From Valencia hispanica (lineage: Eukaryota; Chordata; Actinopteri; Cyprinodontiformes; Valenciidae), in NCBI GenBank assembly GCA_963556495.2, contig OY747713.1, positions 27,189,461-27,253,460 on the forward strand: DNA of 64,000 nt, given 5' to 3'. The notes under the pieces were generated by a model. The model made no database searches, was not told the origin of the DNA, and saw only the letters and a program-made list of their open reading frames with translations. This document shows positions 46,620-60,131 of this stretch, piece after piece. Numbering within the stretch: position 1 is the first letter of the stretch; every line of letters begins with the position of its first letter. The position numbers and the translations under genes were made by a program.

Positions 46620-46820
46620 CAGGAGATTCCAACCCTGGTTCTTGAGAGCTACTGTCCAGAAGGTTTTAGATACATCCCTGCTCCAACACAGCTGAATCAA
46701 ATAATTGAATTACCTCTGCAGCATGCCATCAGGTTTGGCAAACGGCTGCTAACGAGCCATTTATTTGCACCTAAAATCTGTAGAGCACTAGCTCTCAAGG
46801 ACCATGGTTGGAGACTCCTG
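46620..46820. mobile_element. hAT MITE, second diverged copy
   Basis: It starts CAGGAGATTCCAACCCTGG and ends CCATGGTTGGAGACTCCTG. The flanks TTTTAGAT (46612-46619) and TTTTAGAG (46821-46828) match at 7 of 8 bases, an aged hAT target duplication. The interior shares AACACAGCTGAATCAAAT-type sequence with the copy at 9806-10031. Confidence 0.85.
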
Positions 46821-46828
46821 TTTTAGAG

Positions 46829-48924
46829 GAACACTGATTTTGTGAAGGAGAACTGGGTTCTTTAATTGTATACCTTGGATGTTCAAATAAATTATTAACA
46901 CAATTTATTCCACAACTGTCCAAGATGAAATGTGCATTTTATGTGGCAGCAATAACTAATATTCTTCTAGTACAGAATTTGATGAAAAATAGCACAAGGA
47001 AAAATAACTGTAAAAATAACAGCTGTAGGTTTAAATACTTATCTTTGTGGATGGCACTCTTTTACTTTTCACCTTAAACTATAGGAAAGAAATGTGTTAA
47101 AATGTTATGGGCTTTAAATGTGTAACTTCTTTAAACCTTGTTATAACTCTATAGCATTGTCTAGTTGCAACATAGTATTCCCATCTTCCTTTGAACAAAT
47201 TAAATTAAACTTTTATAACTCTAGAGGCTGTGACCCTTATCACTCCGTTTAAGACAGGTATGAAAAACAGATCCCACCATTAATCACTGATCAGCGTTCA
47301 ACTTCAAAAATGAGAACTATTCTTCAAAAACAAGCTAAAGCAAAGTATGCTTCCCCCATATTATCTTTATGAGGAACTGATGAAATCATATGATTTAGCA
47401 TGTGTTTCAGAGCAACTACACGCAGTTTCTGGTTTGAGAGGAACACACACAATTGATCAGATGTGCACAAGGGTGACTGTCGTGCCTGGGTGGCAGCTCT
47501 CACCGTGAGCAGTCCACTGTGAGCTGGGCTCACTGTGGAGCGCTACACTAGCTGGTGCTCTCGTTTAATTATGACTGCCAAGCCCGGCTGTCACAATGAT
47601 TCACTATGGAAGGAGGAAGAGTGGGGGGGAAGGGGAAGGAGGTAGCTGGCAGGGCTACAGATGTATCGCTAGCGCCACCTACTGACATAGAAATAGCTGA
47701 TCCTCCCAAGGTGAGGGCTTCATTTTGAGAAAATCAGTCTACATTGCTGCACATCTCTCTTTCCCATCCCCTCCTTGCTTTCATTTGTTCTTAAACGTCT
47801 CCACTTTGCTTCCCTTTCTTGTCTCGATGGTGATCGTGCTGGTCTTCCCCCTCAGAATGATACTCTGCTGTTTGATTCCTTATTTATTTCTTTCTACACT
47901 CCTCTTGTCCGTGTCAGTTGTGGTGTCTTGTGTATTGTTGTGACAAATCAGGCACCTTATTCATTTCACGTCATCTTTGCTTCAAATAACCGTAAATGCA
48001 CGCTCATTCTTCTTCTCCGTTCTGTCTCCTGTCCACTTTACCCTCAAACACTGCCCAAGCTGGAGTGAAATGAAACTATGTCTTTTTGTTTTTTTTATCA
48101 GTGGATATGTCCAATGAAAAAATTACAGTTCTGGAAAAAAAATCTAAGTCAAAACCATTATCCTTTCATCTGCTAGTAAACAGTTGCTAGTCTTTCTCTT
48201 CACCTGAGAAAGCAAAACCAGTTTCTGCACTTACATTACCAGTTCGTACAACATTCAATGCGTGCCGTGAAAGCAGAGATTGGAAAACATTTCAATAACC
48301 AATCCTCCTACTCACACGCACACACACCCACACACAAGCATACACACACACACACACCCTGAAAGCCCATCACACATGCATGCTCCCGCAGCAGAAAACT
48401 CATTTGTTCTACCTCATTAGCATGTATTGTGGCAAGAGGGTGTAACACGCTGAAAGGTGAAATGGGTCCGCCTTGAATAGCGCACCAGTCGGCCGAGAGA
48501 AGGAGAGAGAAGAAGAGAATGAGGGGGGAGGGAGAGTGGTCCAGATGGCTGGGGACCTGAAGCACACACAGGGAGTCTCTTGCCTTGCTTTTTTTCCTCT
48601 GCTTATTGCACCTTTTCGACTTGCACTCCCTCTTGCTTGGCTGTCTTTCTGCAGCTCCATCTCCTTTCTCTCACTCCCATCAGCACACAAAAGGCCAAGC
48701 CCGTGTGCAGCCGCCCTTTCCTCCAGAGCTGTTGTTCACTTGCAGGCACACATATGTACTCACAGAGGTAACGTGTGACCTGGGAGAGAAAGTGCAGGTG
48801 GGTGCACCCTAACAGCCCCACTAGGAAACATCGTTATCACCTACTTCTTTGATCTTTTAGACACTTCCATCTTCTCACTTTGTGCTTTCGACTTCAGACA
48901 TTGACCTTAATGTTTTCATTAGGA
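46829..48924. other. Unassigned non-coding sequence
   Basis: No gene seen. A short CA-rich tract occurs at about 48313-48357. There is purine-rich sequence near 47610-47640 and 48495-48540. Confidence 0.4.
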
Positions 48925-49440
48925 ACTGAATTCCTCCCATTTTGATCTAGACCCCTCCGCTTTTGCTCTGGGTGAATGTTTAGGGCCTGTTTCCTGATGG
49001 AAGGTTAAACTCCACTCAAGCTTACGTTTTTGAAGCCTCTAACTGATTTTCTTAATAGTTTGTTTCATATGTAGCTCCATCCATTTTTCCATCAACTCTG
49101 ACCAGATTCTCTGTCCTAGCTAAAGAAAAGCTTCCCCACAGCAATATGCTGCTAACACCACGTTTCTCCATCAACTGAAAAGTTCAGTTTTTGTCTCATT
49201 TGACTAGAGCACCTTTTTCCACATTTTTGCTGTGTCCTCTACATGGTTTGTGGCAAAGTGCCAATAGGACTTCTTGCGACTTTCTTCTTCCCAGTGTTCT
49301 TTGTTGTCATGTCCACAGATTCTCCTACCTGAGCTGTTCATCTCTGCAGCTCCTCCAAAAATCCCATGACCCTCTTTGTTGCTTTGCTTGTCAATGTACT
49401 GTGCATCAGCACTTCTTTTTAATGTTAACATTAGGTGACT
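48925..49440 (-). mobile_element. Tc1-family relic (transposase middle)
   Basis: Minus-strand transposase relic. Landmarks are TAGCTCCATCCATTTTTCCA, TCAACTCTGACCAGATTCTC, AAAAGCTTCCCCACAGCAAT, TTGACTAGAGCACCTTTTTC and TTCTCCTACCTGAGCTG. These correspond to the catalytic middle and the region before it. Indels break every frame. Confidence 0.8.
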
Positions 49441-49764
49441 CGCTGTTGCTTTCTCAAATAATTTAAAGGTCAGTATCAGTGTGAGTTTCATGGATAACCT
49501 ACTATCCAAGATTTTAAAGGTGGTTGAAGTTTGGATAGTTTTAACATATTCTGCTTTATTGGCTTGATGAATGAACTAGGACAATGTTTGTTTCACAGCA
49601 TGGAGACAGTTTTTGGCAAGTTGCATCAGATTGTACCAAAGTCTAGGCCATCTCCGGTCATTCAAAAAAGGAAGGAAGAGTACTGACGTTTGCCCTGATG
49701 TTCCCTTTTCTTTCTCTGTGTTCTGTAGCACTGCCAGGACATCTCCTCATTTATCTTTCCATCT

Positions 49765-49786
49765 GTGTGTGTGTGTGTGTGTGTGT
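49765..49786 (+). repeat. Short (GT)n tract
   Basis: About 11 GT units. Confidence 0.9.
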
Positions 49787-50011
49787 ACCAGTCTGTCACT
49801 GCCTGTCTCTTTCTCTCATCCATCTTCTCTTGATTCTGTCCTCCCTTGATGTCTCACACCACCCTTCCCCTCCACTGCTCTTCTCTAGACTTTTGCCTCT
49901 TTGCCTGTATTTCTCCCAAACTATGCCTTCCCAGCATGCTGGGTAGGGAATTACTAATGGTCCCCACTGGGGCGTAAACTCTGTGAGGTTGTGTTTTGCG
50001 TAGTCTGTGTA

Positions 50012-50073
50012 CACACACACACACGCACACATACACACATACACACACACACATACACACACACGCATACACA
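50012..50073 (+). repeat. Interrupted (CA)n microsatellite
   Basis: CA repeat with TACA and CGCA interruptions. Confidence 0.93.
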
Positions 50074-50149
50074 TAGAAAGACTCATAGACAGCTTAGTTT
50101 GCAAGATAAAAGTGAAATGGAAACTGATGCGTCTTTTTCCAAAGGAGGT

Positions 50150-50542
50150 GGTTCGCCTTTCACTAGTCGAGTGCCTTTCAATCTATGGGGCGAGCTTCAC
50201 TAGTGGGGCGCAGAGGTATTGCAGGTGGGGCGTGACATCAATGGGATTTAAATAGTTTTTCCCCCCTAGATTCTGTCGCTGTGAATGTTTCACTGCACTG
50301 CAAATTAAATCAAGTTCTACATGTAGCAACTACTGACAGCATATATTTCTGAGCCGGTTTTATACCAGTGCGCAACCCCTTTTTTCAACTAATTTATACC
50401 CTTAAAAACTTGTAGATTAACTCGGCTATTTAAATAAAGTCAGGCGTGGTCACCATTCTGTTGGGGCGATAAAAGCATGGGGGGCTTGTGTATGCTCCTT
50501 TGTTCAAAGTGGGGAATGATACAAAAAGTTTAAGAAACACTG
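50150..50542. mobile_element. Probable hAT-type fragment with one end
   Basis: The right end, reverse-complemented, reads CAGTGTTTCTTAAACTTTTT then GTATCATTCCCCACTTTG, a typical hAT terminus. The left terminus is not recognised, so the left limit is approximate. The interior has GGGGCG-rich words. It abuts a Tc1 relic on its right. Confidence 0.5.
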
Positions 50543-50552
50543 CATTAGGGCA

Positions 50553-50978
50553 ACCCTCCTAAACGTACAGCCAGAGCTACAGCGTATTGGTTTAGGTCAA
50601 ACAATATTCATGCACTGCAATAGCCTAGTCAAAGAACAGACTTAATTCCAACTAATAATCTGTGGGAAGACTTGAACATTTTCCCAAACACTCTCCATCC
50701 AATCTTACTGAGCTTGAGTTTTCTGTGAAGAAGAATGTACAAAAACTTTTATGCCATGGTAGAGTTACTTCTCAGAAGAACTTGTGGTTCTAAAAATTAT
50801 TATTTTTATATGTAAAACAATCTGGAAAGCATGTATCATTTCCCTTCTATTTCACAATTTTGCACTATATGTTGAGCTCTCACAAAAAAGATCCCAATAA
50901 ATTACACTCAGTTAGAAGCTGTAAGGTGACAAGATGTGTAAAATATCATAGGGAATGCATATTTTTGCACCATGTGAT
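50553..50978 (+). mobile_element. Tc1-family relic (transposase C-terminal half and right end)
   Basis: Plus-strand relic. Landmarks are TCCTAAACGTACAGCCAGAG, CACTCTCCATCCAATCTTAC, TGAGCTTGAGTTTTC and GTGAAGAAGAATGTACA, then the right end with AAAAAAGATCCCAATAAATT and TTTTTGCACCATGTG. The 5' half is missing. Confidence 0.75.
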
Positions 50979-53900
50979 GGAAGGTCAAATGCTAACCTGT
51001 GTTAGCTTGCATCTGATGTTTATGCATAACAACTCGTTCACTATCTTCTCTCTCACATAACTGCTTTGTACCATTTAAAGTGCACATGCAGACCTGCCAG
51101 AGGACGTCCCGTGGGACTTCTGGGTGTCTGTGTGGGTGTGTGTGTTCACTCCATCCCCTCTGCTATTCAAGAGCACCTCATTGACTCTTCATTGAGTTGA
51201 CCCTCTTTATCCCCTTTGAGTTTACCAAGCCTTCCACAAAACCTTCCTCCCATTCTCTCCCATAAAGCCCTCTACACACAAGATGAAGGCTGCATTACCC
51301 ACAAAGATAACTTGAGATTCCCCCTTACCAAGAGCATTCTGCCCTCTTTAGCATTGTGTGCTTGTTATTAAGTCTTTTTGAGGAGATTCTTTTTATTTGT
51401 CTGCTTGAATCTGAGCATGTGTGTTGGGAGCTTTCACAAAAATTGGCTTCTTGAAAAGCTGACTTGTTTATTTCTTGAATGAAGTAAGCCCCTAGGTGCT
51501 CGTTCACACACTGAGAGAGTCGTTTTAACTCAGCACGACTCATGTTCCATACAGTTGCAAATGTGGCATTTGCAACGCTGCTGCCTGAGCTGTTTTTTAT
51601 GTTTTTTTTTTGTTTTTTTTTACAAAAATTTTTCAAATAGCAGGGAATGCCTTTCTAACCAACTGGCAAAATTACAGGTATTTCAAAATGCCGACCAATG
51701 CAAACAATCATTGACTATTGGGAGCTATTTTTTGCTATTTTTTTGTCATTGTTGGGTGGGAATATGTGTTTTGGCAAGCCTCACTGTCAAGTATTTGTTT
51801 GGTTACCTGCAGCTGTTGCCATTATTGCAAGGTGTTCCTCTGAATGAGACAGGGGAAGCTGGACAGATTTCAGGAAATCAGAGAACAAGTCAGTTAAGAA
51901 CAATGCAATATAAATATCCTGCAACATAAATGCTCAGAGAGTTCAAAGATAGGAGCCACATTCACAGATCATGTAACCCGACTGATCCTAGGGTTACTCT
52001 ATGGTTTCTGGCATCTCTGCTGAAGATAATCAATAACAGATATCTGATTACAATAACCGATGAGTAGTTTATGGAGTTAGGCTACCAACTGTTCATTGAA
52101 TGGAAGAAATCAAATCAATACCCTCTCATGAAAGCTTTCAAATGTAGTCTACATTTGTGTGAACATGAGTAATTTTGGAGTAGCTATTCTCAGAGGAGCT
52201 GATAGAGTCTCTCTTTCATCTTTCTTATTGTATTTCTTCCACTTCCTCTCCATCCTCCATTACTGGCATTTTAAGCAGCACACCAGGGAACAGGAGTCGT
52301 GTTGTATTGCAGTAATGCTAAGATGCTTTACCTCTCGTACTCGCTTTGGTTGGAACACAGTTACTCAGAGAAAAGGGGATGTAAATGTAGTTAAAAGGAG
52401 GATCAGAGGAAATTTTGGTGCCTTTTTTTGTTTTCTATCTTTGCTCCTGATCCTGAAAACTGGGATCGTGCGAACAAACGTGTGCTCTTGTGTGCAGATG
52501 CCTGCGAGCTGACAGGGAGTTAAAGCTCAGACATATGTTAATCAGATGTTGTGATGATGGCAGAGCAGAAGGAGTGAGGGGGTTGGGGGGTGAGATAGAG
52601 CACTGGAGGGAGGAACGGAGGGTGAAAAGAAAAGATTTTAGCAGACAGGGTGAGAGAAAAGAGATAAGTGAGAAAGCATGGAAGGAAAGGGAGGTGGATT
52701 AGAGGTATGAGGAGTTGAACAGAGGAAATGACTTGAAGTGGTGCAACTGATTCATTTTATATGTGGAGAAACTAGTATCAAGAATCAGTCCATTTCAGAG
52801 TTCAAACTTGAGATCTTTGAGGATAACAGTTTTTTCTTTGGGCTCCTGATTTTAAGGAAAACGTGTTATTGTGTTATTCTTGTTGAATATTGGGACAATG
52901 ACATCTGTTGCAATTGATTAAATCTTTCTCCCTACTCTGACCATCAACACAATAACGCTTAACAATCTCTCTTGAGCTCAGGCACATTTAGGTTATGCAG
53001 CAGGTCATAATCAGAAGCACACAAACAAGTCCAGCTCTAAGGGGCTTTGAAAATAGGGTTTAAAGTGGTCTAGTGAAAATTTAACCTTAAATTCGATAGT
53101 GATGCTGTGGTGCGACCTTTAGCAGGCCTTTGAGTGGGGCAAGATTCCTCCACAGTGATGACAAAGGCTAATGGGCATGTAATAACTAACACTTTTTCTG
53201 TTAGTAAATAAATCTGCAATTGAAAACTGCCTTTTGTATTTACTCTGCTTTTTCTTTGTCAAACTCAAAACCAGACCTAAAAGACAACATAAATCTTTTG
53301 ATAACATAAAACACATCAGAAATTCTTGTTTTGTGATGTCAGTTTTTGTGTATTGTATTCAGATTTTTAGTTTCAATGTCTACTACCTTGGTTAAGCCTT
53401 TCTTGTAAAAACACATTTTTGATTTAACTGGCATTTGTTCAAAGTTTTGGTTTATTGCAAAAATAAAAGTACACAACTGTGAGATTTCATATTGACACAT
53501 AAACTTTTTTCAGTTTTGTAATGTTGAGCTCTAACCTGATGTCTACAAACATGGACACCTAATACAAAGGTTACACGCAGGGAGAAAATCGAGTGGCACG
53601 GGGAGAAGGGTTACACAGAGAAAACGAGAAGTAGAGAGAAATGATTACAAAGAGGAGGAATCCAGGAGGGAGAAGAGAGAAGAGGAGGTATGTGGGCCAT
53701 TTCCACTCGAGAGAGTTCAGAGGGGGTCGCAGAAGCAGCAGAAGGCAGCTCCAAATGGATTTTCCTTGTTTGCAATGAGGCTCCTTCTTGCAGAGCATGT
53801 GGTGTGTTTGAATGAAGAGAGAAAGACAGACGGAGTGGTGAGCAGAGATAGAGGAGTGGCGAGAATGGTTGGATGGTTTTAGTATGACAGGAACACCAGG

Positions 53901-55426
53901 AGAAAGGAGGCAAACAAGTAATACCCTGGGTGATGAGAATAAGAAGGATGGGAGAGGGAAACTGTTCAGTCATAGATCTTTCGGATGTTATTGTGCAGTA
54001 GCCAGAGGGATGAAAGAGGCTAGCAATTGATGAATGGTGGGTGGAACAATCAGTTCTTGCAGCTAGAGGTGGTTAGAGAGAGGACATGAAATAGATGGAA
54101 CACAGATTTGAAGGTAAAGGCATTTTAGATTTAAGATATTGCACTTGGCATAGCTTCGTCAGATTCCCAAAAAATCTAAGAAATATTGGGATATGTAATT
54201 TTTACCTTAAACCTTTTAAACTAGTTGCTTGAGGCACATGAAATCATTTCAACACAGGGAAAACAGGATGGTTGTGGTTTTCTGTAGTCTTTACTTTTAG
54301 GTCAGAGGAATTAAATGAGAAACATATGATGAAGACTTTCATCCTAAGAAAATTCTGAAAAGGCAGTGAGTGACCTGTTTGAGCCTGTTTTTGATGTGGA
54401 CTCTGGTTCTGCACTCGAGCTACCTTCCTGCTCCTTTTCTCTTGTCTTATTTTCTTCTCCTGTCACTCTTACTGTTATCTTGTTAAAGTTCTTTTGTCAT
54501 CAATGCTCTCTCTTCATTGGCTTTGACTTGTGTTCAGAAGAGCTGTAGGGTGTAGTTGTCTGAGAGGATTCTTCTTTAGTCTTTAATATTGTGGTGTAAC
54601 AATTAAGTATGAGATTTATAATGTGTGGTTTATCCTAGCGAAAAAAATATTGCAGTTTGTTTAAAAAAAACTTACTGTTAAATTGTTACAAAGTAAAAGA
54701 AGTACAACCTGCTGACATTAGCTGGGTAATTAGTTGGACTTTGTGCATGGGTAGCCAGCCGGCCATAGGCAGCTTAGCAAATGTACCGGTTGAGGCTTGC
54801 CGACTGTGGTTTTAAAACAGTCTTACCTTACCTAACAGTGATGCATGGTGCTAATATTGCTGGATTAAATCACACTGACACAGTTTCAGTACTGTAACAC
54901 AAAAAGAGAGTTGCGCTCACTCACATCAAATATGGGATAATACAGTATAAACTCCTAAAATCAAGATCCAGAGGACTCGGCCTTATGTATGAAAAAAAAA
55001 CATTGGCATATTTTAAGCTCCCATCCAATACTTCAATAGCATGTTGATGATTTCCCTAGAGTAGTATACAAAAGTCATAAAAGTCTTAAACAAATGCTAA
55101 TACAGCCTGACTAGGTTCTTACTAACAAAAATATTACCATTTTTAAATCCTCTACAAGGAAATTATTCCTGAGGTTCATGTACTTGTTGTATTTTCATCC
55201 ACAATCATACATACCTCATATATTAATCCAATTATAGGAGACTTATGAGAATAAGAGGAAGCAATAGTTGTTAGATCGAAACTGTAATTTCATAAAATGT
55301 TTATATGGTTTTCCATTTGTTGGGAAAATCTGCACTTTTGGTAGCACTGTTTGAATCCTGGGCTGAGGACTTTCTTCATGGAGTGCGCATTCTAACCCCA
55401 TGCATGCATAGGTTCTCTTTGGGTAA
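50979..55426. other. Unassigned non-coding sequence
   Basis: No gene seen. It contains poly(T)-rich sequence at about 51600-51620 and two purine-rich, low-complexity GAGA stretches at about 52560-52700 and 53575-53900. Open frames in the purine-rich parts reflect composition. Confidence 0.4.
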
Positions 55427-55640
55427 ATGATCAATGCCCTATACTTGTATCTCACTTTATCTAGTCCAAAGGACCCCAAAGTGTTTCACACTACATTCAA
55501 TCCTTCATGCACACATTCACGCACTGATAGTGGTAATCTACATTGTACCAAAGCTGTCCTGGGGCAAATGGACAGAAGCGAACCTGCCACGAGCCTGCAA
55601 GGACAGGCAACCTGTCTAGGGTGTACAGTGCCTCACTCCA
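55427..55640. repeat. Interspersed teleost repeat
   Basis: Contains CTAGTCCAAAGGACCCCAAA, GTGTTTCACACTACATTCAA and CTGTCCTGGGGCAAATGGAC. I recognise this as a dispersed fish repeat family. The family cannot be fixed by eye and no ends or target duplications are visible. The frames across it are incidental. Confidence 0.5.
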
Positions 55641-56069
55641 AATCACCACTAGAGATAGGTCTGCACCTATATTTAAAATACAGAAAATAATGCCTAAAAC
55701 ATTACCAATGTTTCCCCATTGAAGGTTGATTTAAATATGGTTTCATGTTTTTTGTTTATCTCTCCATTGCATTGTTTAGACTTTTTGGTTTGTGTGTATC
55801 CAGTTTTGTATTTAAAAGAACTATAGTTTCTATTAAGTTTAATATTCTGTGGTTGTGTGTTTTTCTAAATTTTGAAATGAAAACGAGAAATGTATATGTA
55901 ATTTTTTTAAATTCTATTGTTGATTGTGACATCTCCGCAACCTTTGTGTCTCTGTGGCGTATTTGACAAAGAGACCTAGTTCGAAACGAGTCTGTGGGCT
56001 TCTCTCCACTTACATATTACTCCCATAACTATTAGCAGAACTCTCTGTGTTTTTTGGCAACCCGGAATA

Positions 56070-56290
56070 TTTCCAGACAGCTGAAACTCGTTTTTTTGTG
56101 AATGAGGGAACATTATGGGAGCCTTCTTTCTGCCAGCTGACCGGCAGCGTGGATCAACAAGTAGAAAAGGGGCAATGCTGCATTACCTACATCCAGGAAA
56201 GAATTGCTCAAAGTCTTTATTAGAAGTCAACTAAATAACTAGACTGGTTGTGAAGGTTAAAGCAAACACATTCGTATCAGGGTCCTATAA
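56070..56290. repeat. Unidentified low-copy repeat, copy 1
   Basis: Shares CAGACAGCTGAA, GAGCCTTCTTTC, CAGCTGAC and ATGCTGCATTA-type words, in the same order and spacing, with 57715-57900. A shorter third match (TTCTTTTAGCCAGCTGACTG) is at about 38117. The family is unknown. Confidence 0.45.
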
Positions 56291-57714
56291 TAATATCTTA
56301 TAACATGAGAAGAAGTCAAATGCTGACAGCAACAGGATTGCTCTTTGCAAGACAAAGTTTATGTTGTAAAAATATATCCTAATTTCGCAAGACCCTACTT
56401 CACTACCCTAAAATAGCTTTGGTTTTTTATTATTATTCCACTTCCTTATTTTGGTTTGTATCCTAGATGATCAAACATTACACACAACTGCATTCAAACA
56501 GGAGTAATCCTCATCCTCTGTATAACTAATCAGGGGGACAAAGCAAAATGTTCATAACACATGTAGGGAGGCACTGTGCTAACAGTTAACACAGTGTCTC
56601 TCTGTTAACTTCCAGGTAGCCTGAATAACGACAAAATCAAGAGGATTTTTATCTTACATTTTCGAATTTAAAAGATAAATGTCAAGCCTGAGTGCACAGG
56701 TGGTCATGACAAAATGATGGAATTTGCTGCCTAGAAATTCCTTACAATAAGATGCGACCTAACGGGAGAACAGGAGGAAAGGGACGGAGGAGCATTTATG
56801 AGAGCAAAAACGAGGGCAGAGAACGAAGCAAAGGGAGAAGTCAGAGGCAGTGCACAGATGGTGAGCTGTCAGTGGCCGGCTGTGCGTTTGTCTGTGTGTG
56901 TTTGTGTGTGTAGTGCTCATACCCTTCATATTTGTGGATGCTACATGAATTCCGAGTGCAGCCTGCCCTTGCTTTCTTGTGTGAACCCATGCATGTGTGT
57001 GTTTCTGTGCCCTCTGTGCCGAGGAGAGGTACTGTATGTGCGCAGAGCTGTTCTACCCAGATGGCACTGGCAAACAGACACTGCAAGGCTGGCAGAGTTG
57101 GCACAGCTATGCGGTGCACAGTTGGCACTGCCAGCCACCATGCTTTCCCCTATGTACCGAGTAAGAGTACCTGCTGCCAGCCTCCTGAGCACTGACTGAC
57201 TGTCTAGGTACTGATTTATTCCACTGATAAACCTTCTCTTTAACCCTGTATGACAAAAAACATATTCTATATTCAAGAAATCATTGTTCTTGAGCTGTAA
57301 TTTGCGGTTCCGGTATGAATACACTTTTATGAGCTACTCAAGGTAAATATCATGATATTTACAAAATTTAAAAATATAAATGTACATGATAATGTAATTG
57401 CTTTATTAAAAACAGAAATGCAATGAATATTCCTACTGCTACAAAAACTATGTAGAGTATTTGTTATTACCCTAACAACAATGTTACCTATTACTTTTAC
57501 CTAACCTTGACTTCAGCAAAACTGGAAAGCACTTTTTGCATACAATATTATACATGTTTGCTCTTCTGCTCTTTATAGAGTAACACTGAGGGCATAAAAA
57601 GCGTGTTAATTGGTCAGATTTTCATATCTTAGTAATTATAGTCCTAAAGCAGAATTATTTGAATGATGATTCTCCTTTTCTTTAGTTCCCAAAGAATGAC
57701 TGTCTTGTTACTGA

Positions 57715-57900
57715 ATATATTTCCAAACAGCTGAATTGTTCTTAATTTCAAGATACTGAAAAGTGTAAGAGCCTTCTTTCAGCCAACTGAACTACAGTAT
57801 GCAGCAACAGGTGTGGGACTGACAGCACTGCATTAGTGCGTGATTCATAGAAGCAAATACTACTAGAGTTACTACGGCCCTTGTTCTGGTATCCTATAAA
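57715..57900. repeat. Unidentified low-copy repeat, copy 2
   Basis: The matching words are CAAACAGCTGAA, GAGCCTTCTTTC, CAGCCAACTGAA, GCACTGCATTA and then ATCCTATAA. It lies about 1.64 kb after copy 1 in the same orientation, so it could be a local duplication or two insertions. Confidence 0.45.
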
Positions 57901-60024
57901 ATGACTTTAAACTAGGGTAATGGTGTTATGGGAATTTTGTTGTGATTTTGACAAAACATCAGCATACCTTGCTAACAGTCAATGGCTTTAATCAACTGAT
58001 GCAATACAAGACACGAAGCCTCATGCAGTCATGGACATTCACATCACATCTTCAGCCTTTGAAATGTTTTCAGGTGTACACAGCTGCTTTGTAATTAATT
58101 GTGTTCATACTACTGTTCCAGCAAGAGCTTTCATGTCTTAATTTCATTGTCAAATAACTACACACTGCTATGATCAGACTGATCTACAGGCCTCCACTGG
58201 CAGGATACCAACACCAGAGGCTTTCCATCTGAGCGCCTTGATGTTTTTGCTTTATGTGTGTGTGCATGTGAGTGTGAAGTGAACAAGCACAAACATACTA
58301 TTCGGTGAAGCTACCCAGAATAAGGAGCACATCCTTCCTTGCACAGATGCACAGGAATAGATGTCTCTGCCTGTGTGTGGGCTTTGGTGGACTTTATATT
58401 TCATATGCCATAGTCAGGAAGTGTAAACTAACTACAGATGTATGTGTTTGTGTGTATACTGGCAAATTACACTTAAAACAAAATTGGTGTGAGAAACTCT
58501 ATAAGTGTGTGAGCTGAGGAAGCAGCTGTGCAAGCAGGAGCAGAGTGCGCCAGGTTAGGAACACTTAAGCAGAACTAAGACACTGCAAGTATGTGCACGT
58601 ATTAGTGTGTCTCTCTTCTGAAGCATATGTGTGCGCGCGTGTCAAAGCATGCATGTGTTTGTGTTCTTTTATATAAGGAGAAGAAAGAGGGGGCTGAGGG
58701 TTTTGGGAGTGGGGAATTTGGCCACCCATCTGTGCTCGGCTAGTTTGCTACTGTTTCTGCAGACGGGCACACACACAAACACGCACGCACACACAGCACC
58801 ATGCTCGTACGCTCACACACGCTTAGTGCCATGCCAGGCAAGCTGTTCACTAGCTGGCGCTGGCAGCGCTCCAGAGAGAGTGGTGGCATCCATCTGTAGA
58901 GCTGAAGAGCGATTAGGATGTGTGTGTGAGAGAAAGTCTGTGGGTGCGTATTTGTGTTTATGCCATGGGAAAACAAAACAGCGGATCTGTGATGATGCTA
59001 TTAGCCGTCTCACCATTCAGAGTTGCGTTTTCTGAAAAACCTGCTGGTGTTTGATGGACAGCGGGAAGGTCGATCTGAGGGGGACAATGATCTGAAGCAC
59101 TTGCTGCAGGACAAAAACCTTGAGGCATGAACAAATTTTAGTAACACAGTATACATATGTTATTGGGCTATCAAAGACACGCAGCTTCTGTATTTATTTA
59201 TTAAATGCAGCTGGCTGTTTTTTTCTTACTTCTGTTCATCACATAAGGTCATAATGATGTTTACATTTACATATTTCTATACAACATTTTATGTATTGAA
59301 TTGTAGTTATTTAAAAACATATTTTATAGAGCATTATTTCTATTGTCACAAAAAGCTCACCATGTGAATTCATAATCTCTCAAAACAGTATACTAGAGAA
59401 GTATTACAGCTTTTAACATAAGAGCCTCTTCTAAATACAAATTAATAGAGATGAATATAGCCAACAAAATATTTAAAATATGCTTAAATCTACTACCCTT
59501 ACCTTTTTTCCCTTAGCAGCAAATGTTTACAGGCTCATCTGACATTAAAGTGCTTTTGTCAAGTATGTAAATGAAAATAAATATGAATTTAGTTTTTACT
59601 TTTTAAAATCAAGGCTTTCATTGTGTCATATAATAAGCAGGTCTAACATAAGTTTAATCTTAACAAAGCTAACCATAGCACTTGCAGTTAGGGTTCAGCC
59701 AACACATGATTGGGTTCACAATAACAAAACAAGATTTTTATTAGATTTCTGTTCCCAGCTCTATAACATAAATGAGAGGCACCATGTTGCCGTTTCTTGC
59801 TGTGTTTCACATAGATGCACACACAAGCTCCTCCTTTGCTATTTCACTGAGTAAGGTGGAGAACAGGCACAAGAGGAAGAGCTCAACAGAGTGAAGATTT
59901 AGGGCTTATTTAATATGGGAATAACACATGAGGACATCTGATTTGTCTACAATGTCTTTACGCAAGACAAAGAAAACACAAGAGCATCTGGATGCACTTT
60001 TATGATGACAATGTGGATTAATCA

Positions 60025-60080
60025 GAATCAGCTTTATTGACCAGGTTAACACACTATCAAGAATTTGACTAAACTTTAGT
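60025..60080. mobile_element. Short retroposon 3'-end fragment
   Basis: The wording AATCAGAATCAGCTTTATTG followed by ACACTATCAAGAATTTGACT resembles the 3' end of a common teleost LINE/retroposon. It is only about 55 bp. Confidence 0.4.
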
Positions 60081-60131
60081 CCTAATTTACAGGCATCTTA
60101 AATGTCAAGTCAGAAATTTGATAGGAAATAA

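Larger units (their letters stand above)
55641..60020. other. Unassigned non-coding sequence with two related patches
   Basis: No gene seen. Two stretches, about 56070-56290 and 57715-57900, share wording and are listed as a repeat. There is GT-rich sequence near 56885-56910, 58255-58270 and 58620-58660, and a CA/CG tract near 58765-58795. Confidence 0.4.
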
